NCBI GenBank assembly: GCA_964392615.1
Contig: CAYMRB010000085.1
Span: 1 to 26,988 of the forward strand
From: CAYMRB01 sp964392615
Lineage (GTDB): Bacteria; Planctomycetota; UBA8108
DNA: 26,988 bases
Direction of reading: 5' to 3'
The notes under the pieces were generated by a model that saw only the letters and a program-made list of their open reading frames with translations, ran no database searches and had not been told where the DNA came from. The translations under genes were made by a program, and so were the position numbers. This document shows positions 8,519 through 16,951 of this stretch, piece after piece (within the stretch, counting starts at the first letter, position 1; every line of letters begins with the position of its first letter).

Positions 8519-8533
8519 CATTGTCGATGTACG
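8515..8533. promoter_or_regulatory. Perfect inverted repeat over the sigma promoter -10 / start site
   Basis: CGTACAT, 5 nt, ATGTACG is a perfect 7-bp inverted repeat three bases before the sigma ATG at 8537. It covers the predicted -10 element and transcription start. It could be a repressor operator or an RNA hairpin masking the start codon, which lacks a Shine-Dalgarno sequence. Confidence 0.5.
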
Positions 8534-8536
8534 ACG

Positions 8537-9238
8537 ATGAGCGGCTCTCGACGACACGACGACGTCCAGCAGCAGTCGCTCGCGGACGAGGACTGCGTCC
8601 TCCTCGCGCGAGCAGGTCGCTCATCGGGTGTCGACTTGCTCGTTCGTCGACACACTACGGGGATCTTCCATCTGATGGTCCGTCTGCTGCGAGACCGCGA
8701 TCTCGCGGAGGACGCGACGCAGGAGGTGTTTTTGCGCATGCACCGCGCACTCGATCGTTTCGATACGAACCGCAGCTTCAAGACGTGGCTGTACACGATC
8801 GCGTGGAACTTCGCTCGCGACCACATGCGACGCCGACAGCGACGCGGCACGGAGCTGTCGCTCTCGGCGCCGTCGGGGCGCGGAGCCGGCGATGATCGAG
8901 GTGCATCGCATGGTGCGGATGTCGCCGACTCGGCCGCGTTGACCCCGTCGGACATCGCGGAGAAGCGCGAGCGGACCGCGTTCGTGCGGCAGGCGCTCGA
9001 CTCCCTCGATCCCGGTCAACGAGCGCTGCTCGTCCTGCGCGAGTACGAAGGCCTGTCCTACGACGAGCTCGCGCGCGTGCTCGGTTGCCGGCTCGGCACC
9101 GTGAAGTCGCGAGTGCACCGCGCGCGATCGAGCTTGCGGGACGCGCTCGGACGGCTGTGCCCCGACGTCTTCGATGCGACGACGGACAAACACGGCGCGA
9201 CGCGGCCCGTGGCCGACAGCGCCGAGAGAGAACTCTGA
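8537..9238 (+). CDS. ECF-family RNA polymerase sigma factor
   Basis: This 233-residue protein has sigma region 2 at about residues 30-100 (DLAEDATQEVFLRMHRAL, SFKTWLYTIAWNFARDH) and region 4 at about 148-200 (LDSLDPGQRALLVLREYEG, then a helix-turn-helix with LGTVKSRVHRARSSLRDAL). Regions 1.1 and 3 are absent, as in ECF sigma factors. The linker is acidic and serine-rich. It redirects RNA polymerase to GGAAC-type promoters, and such a site lies just upstream of its own start. The membrane anti-sigma gene begins 3 nt after its stop, so the two are translationally coupled. The signal sensed is unknown. Confidence 0.93.
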   Translation: MSGSRRHDDVQQQSLADEDCVLLARAGRSSGVDLLVRRHTTGIFHLMVRLLRDRDLAEDATQEVFLRMHRALDRFDTNRSFKTWLYTIAWNFARDHMRRRQRRGTELSLSAPSGRGAGDDRGASHGADVADSAALTPSDIAEKRERTAFVRQALDSLDPGQRALLVLREYEGLSYDELARVLGCRLGTVKSRVHRARSSLRDALGRLCPDVFDATTDKHGATRPVADSAEREL

Positions 9239-9241
9239 GTC

Positions 9242-10429
9242 ATGGACTGCGCTCGCTGCGAACAATTGATCGGCGACTACCTCGACGACGCTCTGCCTAA
9301 CAGCGAGCGCGCGCAGTTTCTCGCGGCGCTCGAGCGCTGCCCGGACTGTGCTCGCGACCTCCGCGAGCTGTCGCGTACGCTGGCGCTCGTTCGCGAGACG
9401 CCGCGCGACGTTCCGCCCGCCGACTTGGCCGACCGAATCGCTACCCGCGTCGCCGCCGCGCCTGTTGCTCTTCCAACGAGCCGACGCCGTCGCCGATGGA
9501 TCGCCGCCGCCGCGGCGCTGTTCCTCGCCGGCTCGGCCCTCGGCTGGCTCGCCGGCTTGCTTCGCGAGGGCTCGTCGAGCGATGATGCGGCGTCGACGAT
9601 CGCCGCGCTCTCGACGCGCATCGAGACTCTCGACGCCGACGTCGTCGCACTGCGCGATGAGACTCGCACGACGAAGGAGCGGTCGGATCGACGCGAGAGG
9701 GAGCTCGAGAATCTCGTGGCCAGCACCGAGTCCGACGCGGCTGCCGCGCGGCGCGCCGCACGCGAGAACGGGGCGGATCTCGAGCGGGAGCGCGACCGCA
9801 CCGAGGCGGCCGCGCGGAGACACCGCGAGGCCCTCGAGCGGCTCGAGGAGGCCACGCTCTCGATCGCTCGGCTCGAGCGCACGATCACCGATGAACGACG
9901 CGAGGCAACGCTCGTCGCGGGGCAGCTCGAACGCGATCTCGAACGCGAGCGAACGCGCGCAGCCGACCTCGAACGCGATCTGGCGACTCATCTCGCGAGC
10001 CATGAGGCGGACAACGACGCAGTGCCCGAGACGCTCGTCGCCGCCCCTCCCCCGACCCGAGTCCGTGGGCGCGGCAAGCCGCGTGTTCTGTTCACGCGAC
10101 GGCCCGAAGGCTGGGAGGTCGACTACAGCGGCTCGCGCGAGGAGGTCGTCGCGATACTCTTCGACATGGCCCGCGATCCCGACCCGCGACGCGCCGACTT
10201 GGCACTGAGCTCGCTCGAAAACCTGATCGGACCGCGCGTCGACAGTGCGGAGCGAACGGCGGCTGCCGAGTCGCCGGGCGTCTTCGCGTCGTTGCTCGAG
10301 GGCGTTGCGGGACCGAGCCGCACACCACGATCGAAAACCCGCGCCTCGACCCGCGCGGAGCGCCGCCGCGATCTCGAGGAGCGCTGGCGCGCCCTTCGCG
10401 AGCGAACGACTTCCGAGACGGACCTCTGA
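9242..10429 (+). CDS. Membrane anti-sigma factor with long coiled coil
   Basis: This 395-residue protein binds and silences the preceding sigma factor in most such pairs. Residues 1-40 are a zf-HC2/ZAS-like domain with Cys3, Cys6, Cys33 and Cys36. The His expected four places before Cys33 is Ala29, so zinc binding may be altered. Five arginines precede one membrane segment (about 86-106). The outer part is a long Arg/Glu-rich coiled coil (about 117-262), a proline-rich hinge, and a small domain at about 285-335 (PRVLFTRRPEGWEVDYSG). Its tail is basic. The long coiled coil could span much of the periplasm and contact an envelope sensor, possibly the PDZ lipoprotein encoded next. Confidence 0.85.
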   Translation: MDCARCEQLIGDYLDDALPNSERAQFLAALERCPDCARDLRELSRTLALVRETPRDVPPADLADRIATRVAAAPVALPTSRRRRRWIAAAAALFLAGSALGWLAGLLREGSSSDDAASTIAALSTRIETLDADVVALRDETRTTKERSDRRERELENLVASTESDAAAARRAARENGADLERERDRTEAAARRHREALERLEEATLSIARLERTITDERREATLVAGQLERDLERERTRAADLERDLATHLASHEADNDAVPETLVAAPPPTRVRGRGKPRVLFTRRPEGWEVDYSGSREEVVAILFDMARDPDPRRADLALSSLENLIGPRVDSAERTAAAESPGVFASLLEGVAGPSRTPRSKTRASTRAERRRDLEERWRALRERTTSETDL

Positions 10430-10456
10430 CGGACGGATGAAAAAAGAGACCGAACG

Positions 10457-11629
10457 ATGACGCCTACAACGACACGCCAGGGGTGCTGGTTCGCGGCGAC
10501 GCTCGCGCTCGTCGTGCTGACGACGTCCTGCGCCTCGAAGCTCGGCGAGCGCGACGCGACGCTCAAGGCCGTACCGGTGCCGACGACGTGGGAGCTGGCG
10601 AGCGATGATGCGCCGGAAGAGCTGCGACTCGCCGAGGGTGAAGACGTCGTCCGTCAGACTTACACGATTCACCACGACGGCCGCTTCCTCTTCAATCGCA
10701 CGATCCAACGCGAGGAAGCGGCGCTTGGCGTTCGCGGTCGCAACCTGGACGCCAAGAAGGCGGAGAGCCTCGGCATCGCGTCCGGCACGGGCGTCCTCGT
10801 CAGCTCGATCAAGAAGGACGGCCCCGGGAGCAAGGCCGGCCTGCTGAAGGACGATGTCATCCGGACGTTCGACTCGAAGGAGGTGCACTCGGTCGATCAG
10901 CTCGAGGAGCTCATTCGCGCGTCGAAGCCGGGCCAGAAGGTCGAAGTCGGTTTCGCCCGCGCCGGCACCGAGCTCAAAGTGACGGTCGAACTCGCTGCGA
11001 CGACGCGCGTCGTAGCGGCGACGGCGTTCGAGCGCCAGCTGCCGGTCGTGAACGATTCCAATCACAGCGGTCTCGTCCTCGCCGAGCTCACCGACGAGGT
11101 GCGCCCGATCGTGAGAGGAACGGCGGGCCCCGAACGCGGTCTCCTCGTCACCGGGATGCTCGTCGGCGGCCCGGCGTTCTTCAGCAAGATACGTCATCGC
11201 GACCTCATCGTGCGCATCGACGATGTGCCGGTCGAGACGATCGACGACTTCCTCGAGGTGACAGCGAACGCGCGGGAGTCGGGCTCGACGGTCACCGTGG
11301 CCGCCAAGCGAGGCACCCGTGACGTCGAGACGGAGATCCAGCTCTCTCGAAACGCGCGCCGCGAGATCGACTTCAACGCCCTCGGGCTCATCTCGTGGGA
11401 AAGCCGCGCCAACAAGCGCGAGTTCCGCTTGCTGTGGGGCCTGCTCTGCCACGACGGCACGCGCTACTCGATCACGGAGACGCCGCACGGCGGCATGGAG
11501 CACCAGCGGCACCGCGAATGGGGCGTGCTCCTCAACCTGTTCCGCTTCGAGGTGAACCCGCACCGAATGCCGCGGCGAACGGAGGTGCTGCTCCTGTGGG
11601 TCATTCCCCTGTCGCTCTCCGACGGGTAG
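10457..11629 (+). CDS. Double-PDZ lipoprotein
   Basis: This 390-residue protein has a signal sequence ending in a lipobox-like TTSC, with Cys25 as the likely lipidated residue. Two PDZ domains follow, at about 88-172 (GTGVLVSSIKKDGPGSKAGL, DDVIRTFDSKEVHSVDQLEE) and 222-312 (GLLVTGMLVGGPAF, HRDLIVRIDDVPVETIDD). No protease catalytic domain is present, so it is not a DegP/DegS enzyme. The C-terminal ~75 residues are beta-rich and unrecognised. It starts 27 nt after the anti-sigma gene and is probably on the same transcript. PDZ domains bind exposed C-termini of misfolded envelope proteins in sigma-E systems. A sensor or adaptor role is an inference from that and from position. Confidence 0.82.
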   Translation: MTPTTTRQGCWFAATLALVVLTTSCASKLGERDATLKAVPVPTTWELASDDAPEELRLAEGEDVVRQTYTIHHDGRFLFNRTIQREEAALGVRGRNLDAKKAESLGIASGTGVLVSSIKKDGPGSKAGLLKDDVIRTFDSKEVHSVDQLEELIRASKPGQKVEVGFARAGTELKVTVELAATTRVVAATAFERQLPVVNDSNHSGLVLAELTDEVRPIVRGTAGPERGLLVTGMLVGGPAFFSKIRHRDLIVRIDDVPVETIDDFLEVTANARESGSTVTVAAKRGTRDVETEIQLSRNARREIDFNALGLISWESRANKREFRLLWGLLCHDGTRYSITETPHGGMEHQRHREWGVLLNLFRFEVNPHRMPRRTEVLLLWVIPLSLSDG

Positions 11630-11631
11630 CA

Positions 11632-11650
11632 GCCGGCAGCTGCCGCCGGC
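11632..11650. terminator. Possible terminator hairpin after the PDZ lipoprotein
   Basis: GCCGGC, 7 nt, GCCGGC lies three bases after the stop codon, with CGGCAGCTGCCG (11634-11645) as an alternative perfect palindrome. A C-rich stretch rather than T follows, so intrinsic termination is uncertain. Confidence 0.35.
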
Positions 11651-11730
11651 CCCGCGCCCCCATGCCGCCCGGATTTTCGGACGTTAGCGCCGCGTGGGCC
11701 CGCTGCGGACCGGGACTTCGAAGCGGGCGG

Positions 11731-11760
11731 GCGACAAATGGCCGCGAGATTTGATAGAAT
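11731..11760 (+). promoter_or_regulatory. Sigma-70-type promoter giving a near-leaderless transcript
   Basis: GCGACA (11731-11736) and TAGAAT (11755-11760) are separated by 18 bp and resemble -35 and -10 boxes. The ATG at 11770 is only 9 bases past the -10 box, so transcription would start at or next to the start codon. No Shine-Dalgarno sequence is present, which fits. Confidence 0.45.
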
Positions 11761-11769
11761 CTCACGACC

Positions 11770-12906
11770 ATGAATGAAGGATCGACCTGGAGACTCGCCA
11801 GCGACTACATCGGCGCCGGAGACTACGTCATCGGTGCGAATCGGGCCTTCGTCGGCACGGAGTACGGCGTGCAGTGCTTGCCGTACAGCCACGACAACCT
11901 GAAGGACTGGAAAGCCGGACTCGGCTCACGGTGCATCGGGGTCGTGGAACTCGGCGAGGAGGAGATTCTCGCGAGCTGTGTCGGCGGCATCTTCCGTCTG
12001 TCGCGAGAGGGTGACGTCCGCGAGGAGCTTCTGACTGCCGTGGAGTTCATCCACCCGGCGATTCCGGTGTCGGCCGAGTCCGACGGGCCGGCGTTGCTGA
12101 CCGTCACGGGCACGTCGCTCTTCTTCCGGCCGCGGTGGAGCCGAACGGCTTGGGAGTACGACTTCCGCGAGGCCCTCGGCCAGAGCATCGAGAGCGTGCG
12201 CATCATCAACGCTTTCGAGATCGGCGGCGACTTCGTCGTCGGCGTGGTCGACTACGACACGGGCATCGGGCGCGTCGTCGTCCTCGAGCGCGACGGCAAC
12301 GTGAAGTGGCTGTCGGATCCGGGCCCGCTGTCCGATCTCTTCCCGGCGGGAGAGGCCGTGTTCGTATGGTGCGTGACCGGGTACGGCAAGTTCGAGACGT
12401 GCATGACGCGCCTGGACGGCCACACGATCTGGAAGGACGAGAACATGGCCGGCGTCGGCTCCGTCCTTCCCGACGGCTCGCTCGCCATGCTCGTCGGCTC
12501 CAACGAATCGCCGCGCTGGGACCATTGGGAATACCGCCACATCGCGGCAAACGGCAAGGTCGAGGGCACGCTCGAGCTTCGCGGCCGCTGTGCCGTGCGA
12601 CCGGTGCAGCTCGGCGATGGTAGCCTCGCCATCATCGGCAGCGCGATCCATCTCGATCCGACCAGCTCGCGCGTCGACTACACGAGCTTCTTCAAGATGC
12701 CGCAGGAAGTGCTCTTCCAGCACCTCGTCGGCATCCGCGAGCAGGTGCCCGAGTACGAAGTCTACCTGCACCGCGTGCATCCCGACGGCCTGTCGCTCGA
12801 CGTGTTCTACCACGTTACGGGCTCGTTCTCGCTCGCGACGCCGCGGCACATCGACCAATACATCGTCTTCTGCGACGGCCGCGACATCGTCGGCATCGAG
12901 GTCTGA
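11770..12906 (+). CDS. Cytoplasmic protein of unknown function, possible beta-propeller
   Basis: This 378-residue protein has no signal peptide or membrane segment. It is made of short strands ending in small loops, with recurring patterns such as DGHTIWKDEN, RDGNVKWLSDPG and DGSLAMLVGS. These resemble weak WD40/PQQ-type propeller blades, but I cannot assign a family. Aromatic residues (WDHWEYRH, VDYTSFFKM) cluster in the second half. The start is supported by a promoter-like element ending 9 bases upstream. It precedes an exported propeller protein by 46 nt; a shared transcript is possible, though the two act on opposite sides of the membrane. Confidence 0.75.
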   Translation: MNEGSTWRLASDYIGAGDYVIGANRAFVGTEYGVQCLPYSHDNLKDWKAGLGSRCIGVVELGEEEILASCVGGIFRLSREGDVREELLTAVEFIHPAIPVSAESDGPALLTVTGTSLFFRPRWSRTAWEYDFREALGQSIESVRIINAFEIGGDFVVGVVDYDTGIGRVVVLERDGNVKWLSDPGPLSDLFPAGEAVFVWCVTGYGKFETCMTRLDGHTIWKDENMAGVGSVLPDGSLAMLVGSNESPRWDHWEYRHIAANGKVEGTLELRGRCAVRPVQLGDGSLAIIGSAIHLDPTSSRVDYTSFFKMPQEVLFQHLVGIREQVPEYEVYLHRVHPDGLSLDVFYHVTGSFSLATPRHIDQYIVFCDGRDIVGIEV

Positions 12907-12952
12907 CTCGAGAGACATCCGTCGCTGGCGCCGCCGACACTGCGTGGACGTC

Positions 12953-15900
12953 ATGACACGAACGAGTTCACGATCGCTCCGACGACTCTCCTGTCTCGTC
13001 GCCTTCGCGTGCGTCGCGCTATCCGTTTCCGCGCGATCCGCCGATTGGCCGACGTACCGCGGTGACGCGGCGCGCAGCGGCTTCACCGATGAGCAGCTCG
13101 CGACCGATCTCCACCGACACTGGTCGTATCGCTCGCACCGGCCGCAACCGGCGTGGCCCTCCTCGCCGCGCCAGACGTTCGATCGCGCCTATCACGTCGT
13201 CATCGCTGACGGGCGACTCTTCTTCGGAAGCTCCGCCGACCACCAGGTGCACGCCCTCGACGCCGCGACGGGCGAAGAGCGCTGGACGTTCTTCACCGAC
13301 GGCCCGGTCCGGTTGACGCCCGCGGTCGCGAGCGGCCGCGTGTTCGCGGTCAGTGACGACGGGTGTCTGTACGCGCTCGACGCCGCCACCGGCACGCTCG
13401 CGTGGAAGCGACGCGGCGGTCCGTCGGACGAGGTCGTGCTCGGCAACGACCGCTTCGTCTCCGCGTGGACCGCGCGCGGCGGACCGACCATCGTCGACGA
13501 CGACGTCTACTGGGCTGCCGGCATCTGGCCGACGGACGGCATCTTCGTGATGGCCGTCGACGCGGCAACCGGCGAGCGGAAGTGGACGAACGACTCGGAC
13601 GACACGCGGTTCATGCCGCAACCGCACGGCGGCGCGAACGCGGCGAGCGGCATCTCGGCGCAGGGGCACCTCGCGGTGAACGACGGCGCCCTCTTGCTGC
13701 CGACGGGTCGCGCCGTGCCGGCCACGCTCGATCGCACGACCGGCGAGTTCCGCTACTTCCATCTGCAGAAGTACGGCCAGTTCGGAGGCACGTCGATCGT
13801 CGCGCTCGGCGAGTTTTTCGCCAACGAAGGACGGATCTACAACGCGACGACCGGACTCCTCGTCGACAAGGGGCGCGGCACGATCGCCCGGCTCGGCGCC
13901 GAGCGGAATGAGCTCGGCGACGGATTCGTGCGCGTGCGCGGCAACAAGATCATCGCGTATCGCGGCGCCGACAAGGAGACGAAGGACCGCAAGGGAAACA
14001 CCGTCCGCTCACGCACCATCGAGAGCCAGTGGACGGCGACCGGTGCCGTCGGTGATCTCTCGGTCATCGTCGCCGGCAACGCGATCGTCACCGGCGGCGA
14101 CGGCAGGGTCGGCATCTTCGACGCGGTCGCTCGCAAGCCCGTGTGGAGCGCCGCCGTGGACGGGAAGGTATACGGGCTGGCGGTCGCGGACGGGCGGCTG
14201 TACGCGTCGACCGACGCGGGCACGATCCACTGCTTCGCCCCGGGAGCGCGAGAGTCGATCGAGCGCGTCGCGACGAACCTCGCCGGAGGAACAAAGGAGC
14301 GCGCGGCGTCGAACGACGTCTTCGCGTCGACCGCCGCCGCGATCGTCACAGCGACCGGAGTGCGCGCCGGATACTGCATCGACATCGAGTGCGGCGACGG
14401 CCGCTTGGCGGCGGAGCTGGCGGCGCGGACGGATCTACACATCCTCGCGTCCGACGCCGACCCGCAGAGCGTCGAGAGCGCGCGACTCAAGCTAGACGCG
14501 CTGGGCCTCTACGGCACCCGCGTCACCGTGCACCACCGCGATCCGTCACGCACCGCGTATCCGAAATACAGCGCCGACCTCGTCGTCTCGGCGGGCTCGG
14601 TGACGACGGACTTCCGCCCCGACGCGAAGGAAGCGGAGCGCCTGACGCGACCGTTCGGCGGCGTGCGCTGCTTCGGGGCCGCGGGAGCGCTCAAGGTCGA
14701 ACGGCGCGGTCGTCTCGAAGGCGCTGGAGAGTGGACCCACCAATACTCCGACCCCGCGAACACGTGCTGCTCGACCGATGCGCGCGTCAAGGCGCCGCTG
14801 CGCATGCTGTGGTTCCGCGACGCCGACCTTCCGATGCCGCAGCGTCACGGTCGCGCGCCGGCGCCGCTGTTCAAGGACGGCTACCTCGTCGTGCTCGGAA
14901 TGCACGCGCTGCGCTGCTCGAACGCGTACAACGGTCGCACGCTGTGGGAGTACTCGCTGCCGAACATCCTCGCGCCGTACGATTCGGACCACCTGATGGG
15001 GACGGCGGGCACGGGCAGTAACGTCTGCATCGGCGGCGAGAGCGTCTACGTCCACCGCAAGAAGGAGTGCGTACGCCTCGATCTCGCCACCGGACGCGAG
15101 CTCGGCGTCTTCCCACCGCCGGAGATTCTGACCGGTCAGGACGACGAGCCGGGCACGTGGGGAACGGTCGCGGTGACGGGCGACACGCTATGGGGAACGC
15201 TCGCCAACACCGACCACGTCGTCAAATGGCGCTATCTGAAGGGCGACATGACGCAGCTCTTCAGCGAGTCGTCGGCGCTCTTCGCGATGGACCGCAAGAC
15301 CGGCGCGCTGCGTTGGACGTATCGCGCTGAGCGCTCGATCCGCCACAACACGCTCGCGATCGGGGCGGATCGCGTCTACCTGATCGACCGCGAGATCGCG
15401 ACGATCGATCGTCTCGACTACCGTCGGCCGGCGCCGAAGAAGAGCGACGACAAGGCCGGCGGCGAGAAGCCCGAGCCGCCGAAGGATCCGGAGCACGTCA
15501 TGGGCGAACTCGTCGCGCTCGACGCCGCGACCGGGGAGGAGATCTGGCGCCGCAAGGAGGACATCTGGGGGACGATGCTCGCCCTCGGCCCGCAAGGCGA
15601 CGTGCTCCTCATGGGCTACCAGGCGACGCGCTTCCGCCTGCCGTCGGAGAGGGGCGGCCGCATGGCCGTGTTCCACACGAAGGACGGCTACCGCCTCTGG
15701 GACAAGCCCGTGTCGTACGCGTCGCGTCCGCTGATCAACGGCCCGACGATCTACGCGCAGGGCGGCGCGTGGGACGCGAAGACCGGTGTGCCGCGCGCCT
15801 TCAACTTCGAACGCTCGTACGGCTGCGGCATCCTCGCCGGCTCGACGCACCTCATGCTGTTCCGTTCGGCGACGATGGGGTACTTCGATCTGCGCGAGAA

Positions 15901-16051
15901 CCGCAAGATCGCGAACTACGGCGGCGTGCGGCCAGGCTGCTGGATCAACGCGATCCCGGCCGGCGGCATCGTGCTCGTGCCGGACGGCTCGGCCGGTTGC
16001 GTGTGCAGCTATCTGAACCGCGCGTCGATCGCGCTGCAGTCGGCGGACTGA
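12953..16051 (+). CDS. Exported PQQ-like beta-propeller protein with inserted methyltransferase-like domain
   Basis: This 1032-residue protein starts with a signal peptide (MTRTSSRSLRRLSCLVAFAC, cleavage near residue 30). PQQ/BamB-like blades follow at about 30-430, with repeated ALDAATGxxxW tags. At about 455-590 the propeller is interrupted by a class I methyltransferase-like fold: motif I DIECGDGRL (477-485, first Gly replaced by Glu), acidic SDAD (500-503) and ADLVVSAGSV. The propeller resumes to the end, with another ALDAATGEEIW near 855. CxxxC/CC pairs occur in the second half. Proteins of this layout are known in planctomycetes but, as far as I know, not characterised. An S-adenosylmethionine-type domain outside the cytoplasm is puzzling; it may be structural or bind another ligand. 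The ATG at 12953 is the only start that gives a signal peptide. Confidence 0.85.
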   Translation: MTRTSSRSLRRLSCLVAFACVALSVSARSADWPTYRGDAARSGFTDEQLATDLHRHWSYRSHRPQPAWPSSPRQTFDRAYHVVIADGRLFFGSSADHQVHALDAATGEERWTFFTDGPVRLTPAVASGRVFAVSDDGCLYALDAATGTLAWKRRGGPSDEVVLGNDRFVSAWTARGGPTIVDDDVYWAAGIWPTDGIFVMAVDAATGERKWTNDSDDTRFMPQPHGGANAASGISAQGHLAVNDGALLLPTGRAVPATLDRTTGEFRYFHLQKYGQFGGTSIVALGEFFANEGRIYNATTGLLVDKGRGTIARLGAERNELGDGFVRVRGNKIIAYRGADKETKDRKGNTVRSRTIESQWTATGAVGDLSVIVAGNAIVTGGDGRVGIFDAVARKPVWSAAVDGKVYGLAVADGRLYASTDAGTIHCFAPGARESIERVATNLAGGTKERAASNDVFASTAAAIVTATGVRAGYCIDIECGDGRLAAELAARTDLHILASDADPQSVESARLKLDALGLYGTRVTVHHRDPSRTAYPKYSADLVVSAGSVTTDFRPDAKEAERLTRPFGGVRCFGAAGALKVERRGRLEGAGEWTHQYSDPANTCCSTDARVKAPLRMLWFRDADLPMPQRHGRAPAPLFKDGYLVVLGMHALRCSNAYNGRTLWEYSLPNILAPYDSDHLMGTAGTGSNVCIGGESVYVHRKKECVRLDLATGRELGVFPPPEILTGQDDEPGTWGTVAVTGDTLWGTLANTDHVVKWRYLKGDMTQLFSESSALFAMDRKTGALRWTYRAERSIRHNTLAIGADRVYLIDREIATIDRLDYRRPAPKKSDDKAGGEKPEPPKDPEHVMGELVALDAATGEEIWRRKEDIWGTMLALGPQGDVLLMGYQATRFRLPSERGGRMAVFHTKDGYRLWDKPVSYASRPLINGPTIYAQGGAWDAKTGVPRAFNFERSYGCGILAGSTHLMLFRSATMGYFDLRENRKIANYGGVRPGCWINAIPAGGIVLVPDGSAGCVCSYLNRASIALQSAD

Positions 16052-16070
16052 AAACGGCGCAGAGGCGCCG
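16051..16070 (-). terminator. Rho-independent terminator overlapping the convergent stop codon
   Basis: Read on the minus strand, CGGCGC, 4 nt, GCGCCG is followed by TTTT, a compact intrinsic terminator. It begins three bases beyond the stop of the secreted protein at 16073-16906. The T run overlaps the last base of the opposing gene's stop codon. On the plus strand the same stem lacks a T run. Confidence 0.6.
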
Positions 16071-16072
16071 CG

Positions 16073-16906
16073 TCACGGGACGAGCGATTGGACGAAGCGC
16101 GCGATCGCCTGTCCGTCTTCCGTTCCGATGCGGAGGGTCGAGCACGGAAACTCGCTGAACCGCGGCGAGTCGTCCCACCCGTATGCGCGAATCAAGCAGG
16201 GGTCGATGGCGACGCACTCGCAGAATGGCTCCTGCTCGAAGTACGTCTCGACCGACGCGAACAGCTCGATCATGCGGTCGACCTCGTCCGCGGTCAGCGC
16301 GCGCGGCTCGAGCTCTCGAGCCACCGCGCACTCCGCCTCGAAGATGCCCGGCAGGCACTCCTCCGGCGGCGCGTCCTCCTCGACGACCAGCGTGACCGTC
16401 GCGACGTACTCGTCGTCCACACGCAGAATGGTCGCGCTGAGGACGCCGGGAATCTGCGGGCAGAATCCCAGACCGGGCTGGCTCACGAACTGGAACGTCC
16501 CGAAGCCGCGGAAGTCGTTGTCGACCGGCACCGGATCGCACGGCGGGCTCGAGTCGCAGCCGAGAGCGTCGACCGTGCGATCGAAGCCGCACGCGAACGC
16601 GCCGGGAGCGGGCGGTTCGGCGCCGCCGACGAACAGCCACTGGAACGTGTAGACCGCGTCGGTCAGCTCGAGGCCACCGGAGTCGTCCGCGTCGGCCGCG
16701 TCCGCGCAAGCCGGCTCGACGCCGCCCGCGAACAGGTGGTTCAGCGTGAATACGCCATCGGCGAGATCGACGCCGCCATCGCTGTTCGCGTCGCCGCGAC
16801 GGAAATTGCGGCACGCGTCGAACTGAGCGCTGGCGAAAGAGGACAGCCCGAGGAAGGCGATAAGAAATGCGCAGAGGAACGTGGGAATCCGCACGCGATC
16901 GATCAT
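16073..16906 (-). CDS. Secreted protein with N-terminal dockerin-like module
   Basis: This 277-residue protein has a signal peptide (residues 1-27, ending FASAQ). It is followed directly by the paired EF-hand module at about 35-120: FRRGDANSDGGVDLADG and DADDSGGLELTDA, each with an LFxGG turn. The remaining ~150 residues hold eight or more cysteines and two short beta-rich blocks, with no family I recognise. The ATG at 16906 has GGAG upstream; longer in-frame sequence to 18214 lies over other genes and is rejected. The module usually sits at the C-terminus, as in the protein at 709. It diverges from the methyltransferase at 16952 with only 45 bp between them. Confidence 0.85.
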   Translation of the reverse strand: MIDRVRIPTFLCAFLIAFLGLSSFASAQFDACRNFRRGDANSDGGVDLADGVFTLNHLFAGGVEPACADAADADDSGGLELTDAVYTFQWLFVGGAEPPAPGAFACGFDRTVDALGCDSSPPCDPVPVDNDFRGFGTFQFVSQPGLGFCPQIPGVLSATILRVDDEYVATVTLVVEEDAPPEECLPGIFEAECAVARELEPRALTADEVDRMIELFASVETYFEQEPFCECVAIDPCLIRAYGWDDSPRFSEFPCSTLRIGTEDGQAIARFVQSLVP

Positions 16907-16951
16907 GATGCTCTCCGTCAGCGGCCTGGACACTGCGCACGCCTCGTAGTC

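Noticed and set aside
8621..11563. A 980-residue minus-strand reading frame
   Set aside because: It lies opposite the sigma factor, anti-sigma and PDZ genes, has no recognisable domain and is typical of shadow frames in high-GC DNA.
10457..11629. DegP/DegS-type serine protease
   Set aside because: Only PDZ domains are present; no trypsin-like catalytic domain or GNSGG motif is visible.
16088..16951. Upstream in-frame extension of the methyltransferase
   Set aside because: It lies antisense to the secreted dockerin-like gene, which has a signal peptide and clear domain.
16921..16951. Sigma-54 promoter before the methyltransferase
   Set aside because: TGG near 16927 is followed by GC at a spacing of 11, not 10, and the -12 element is not TTGC.
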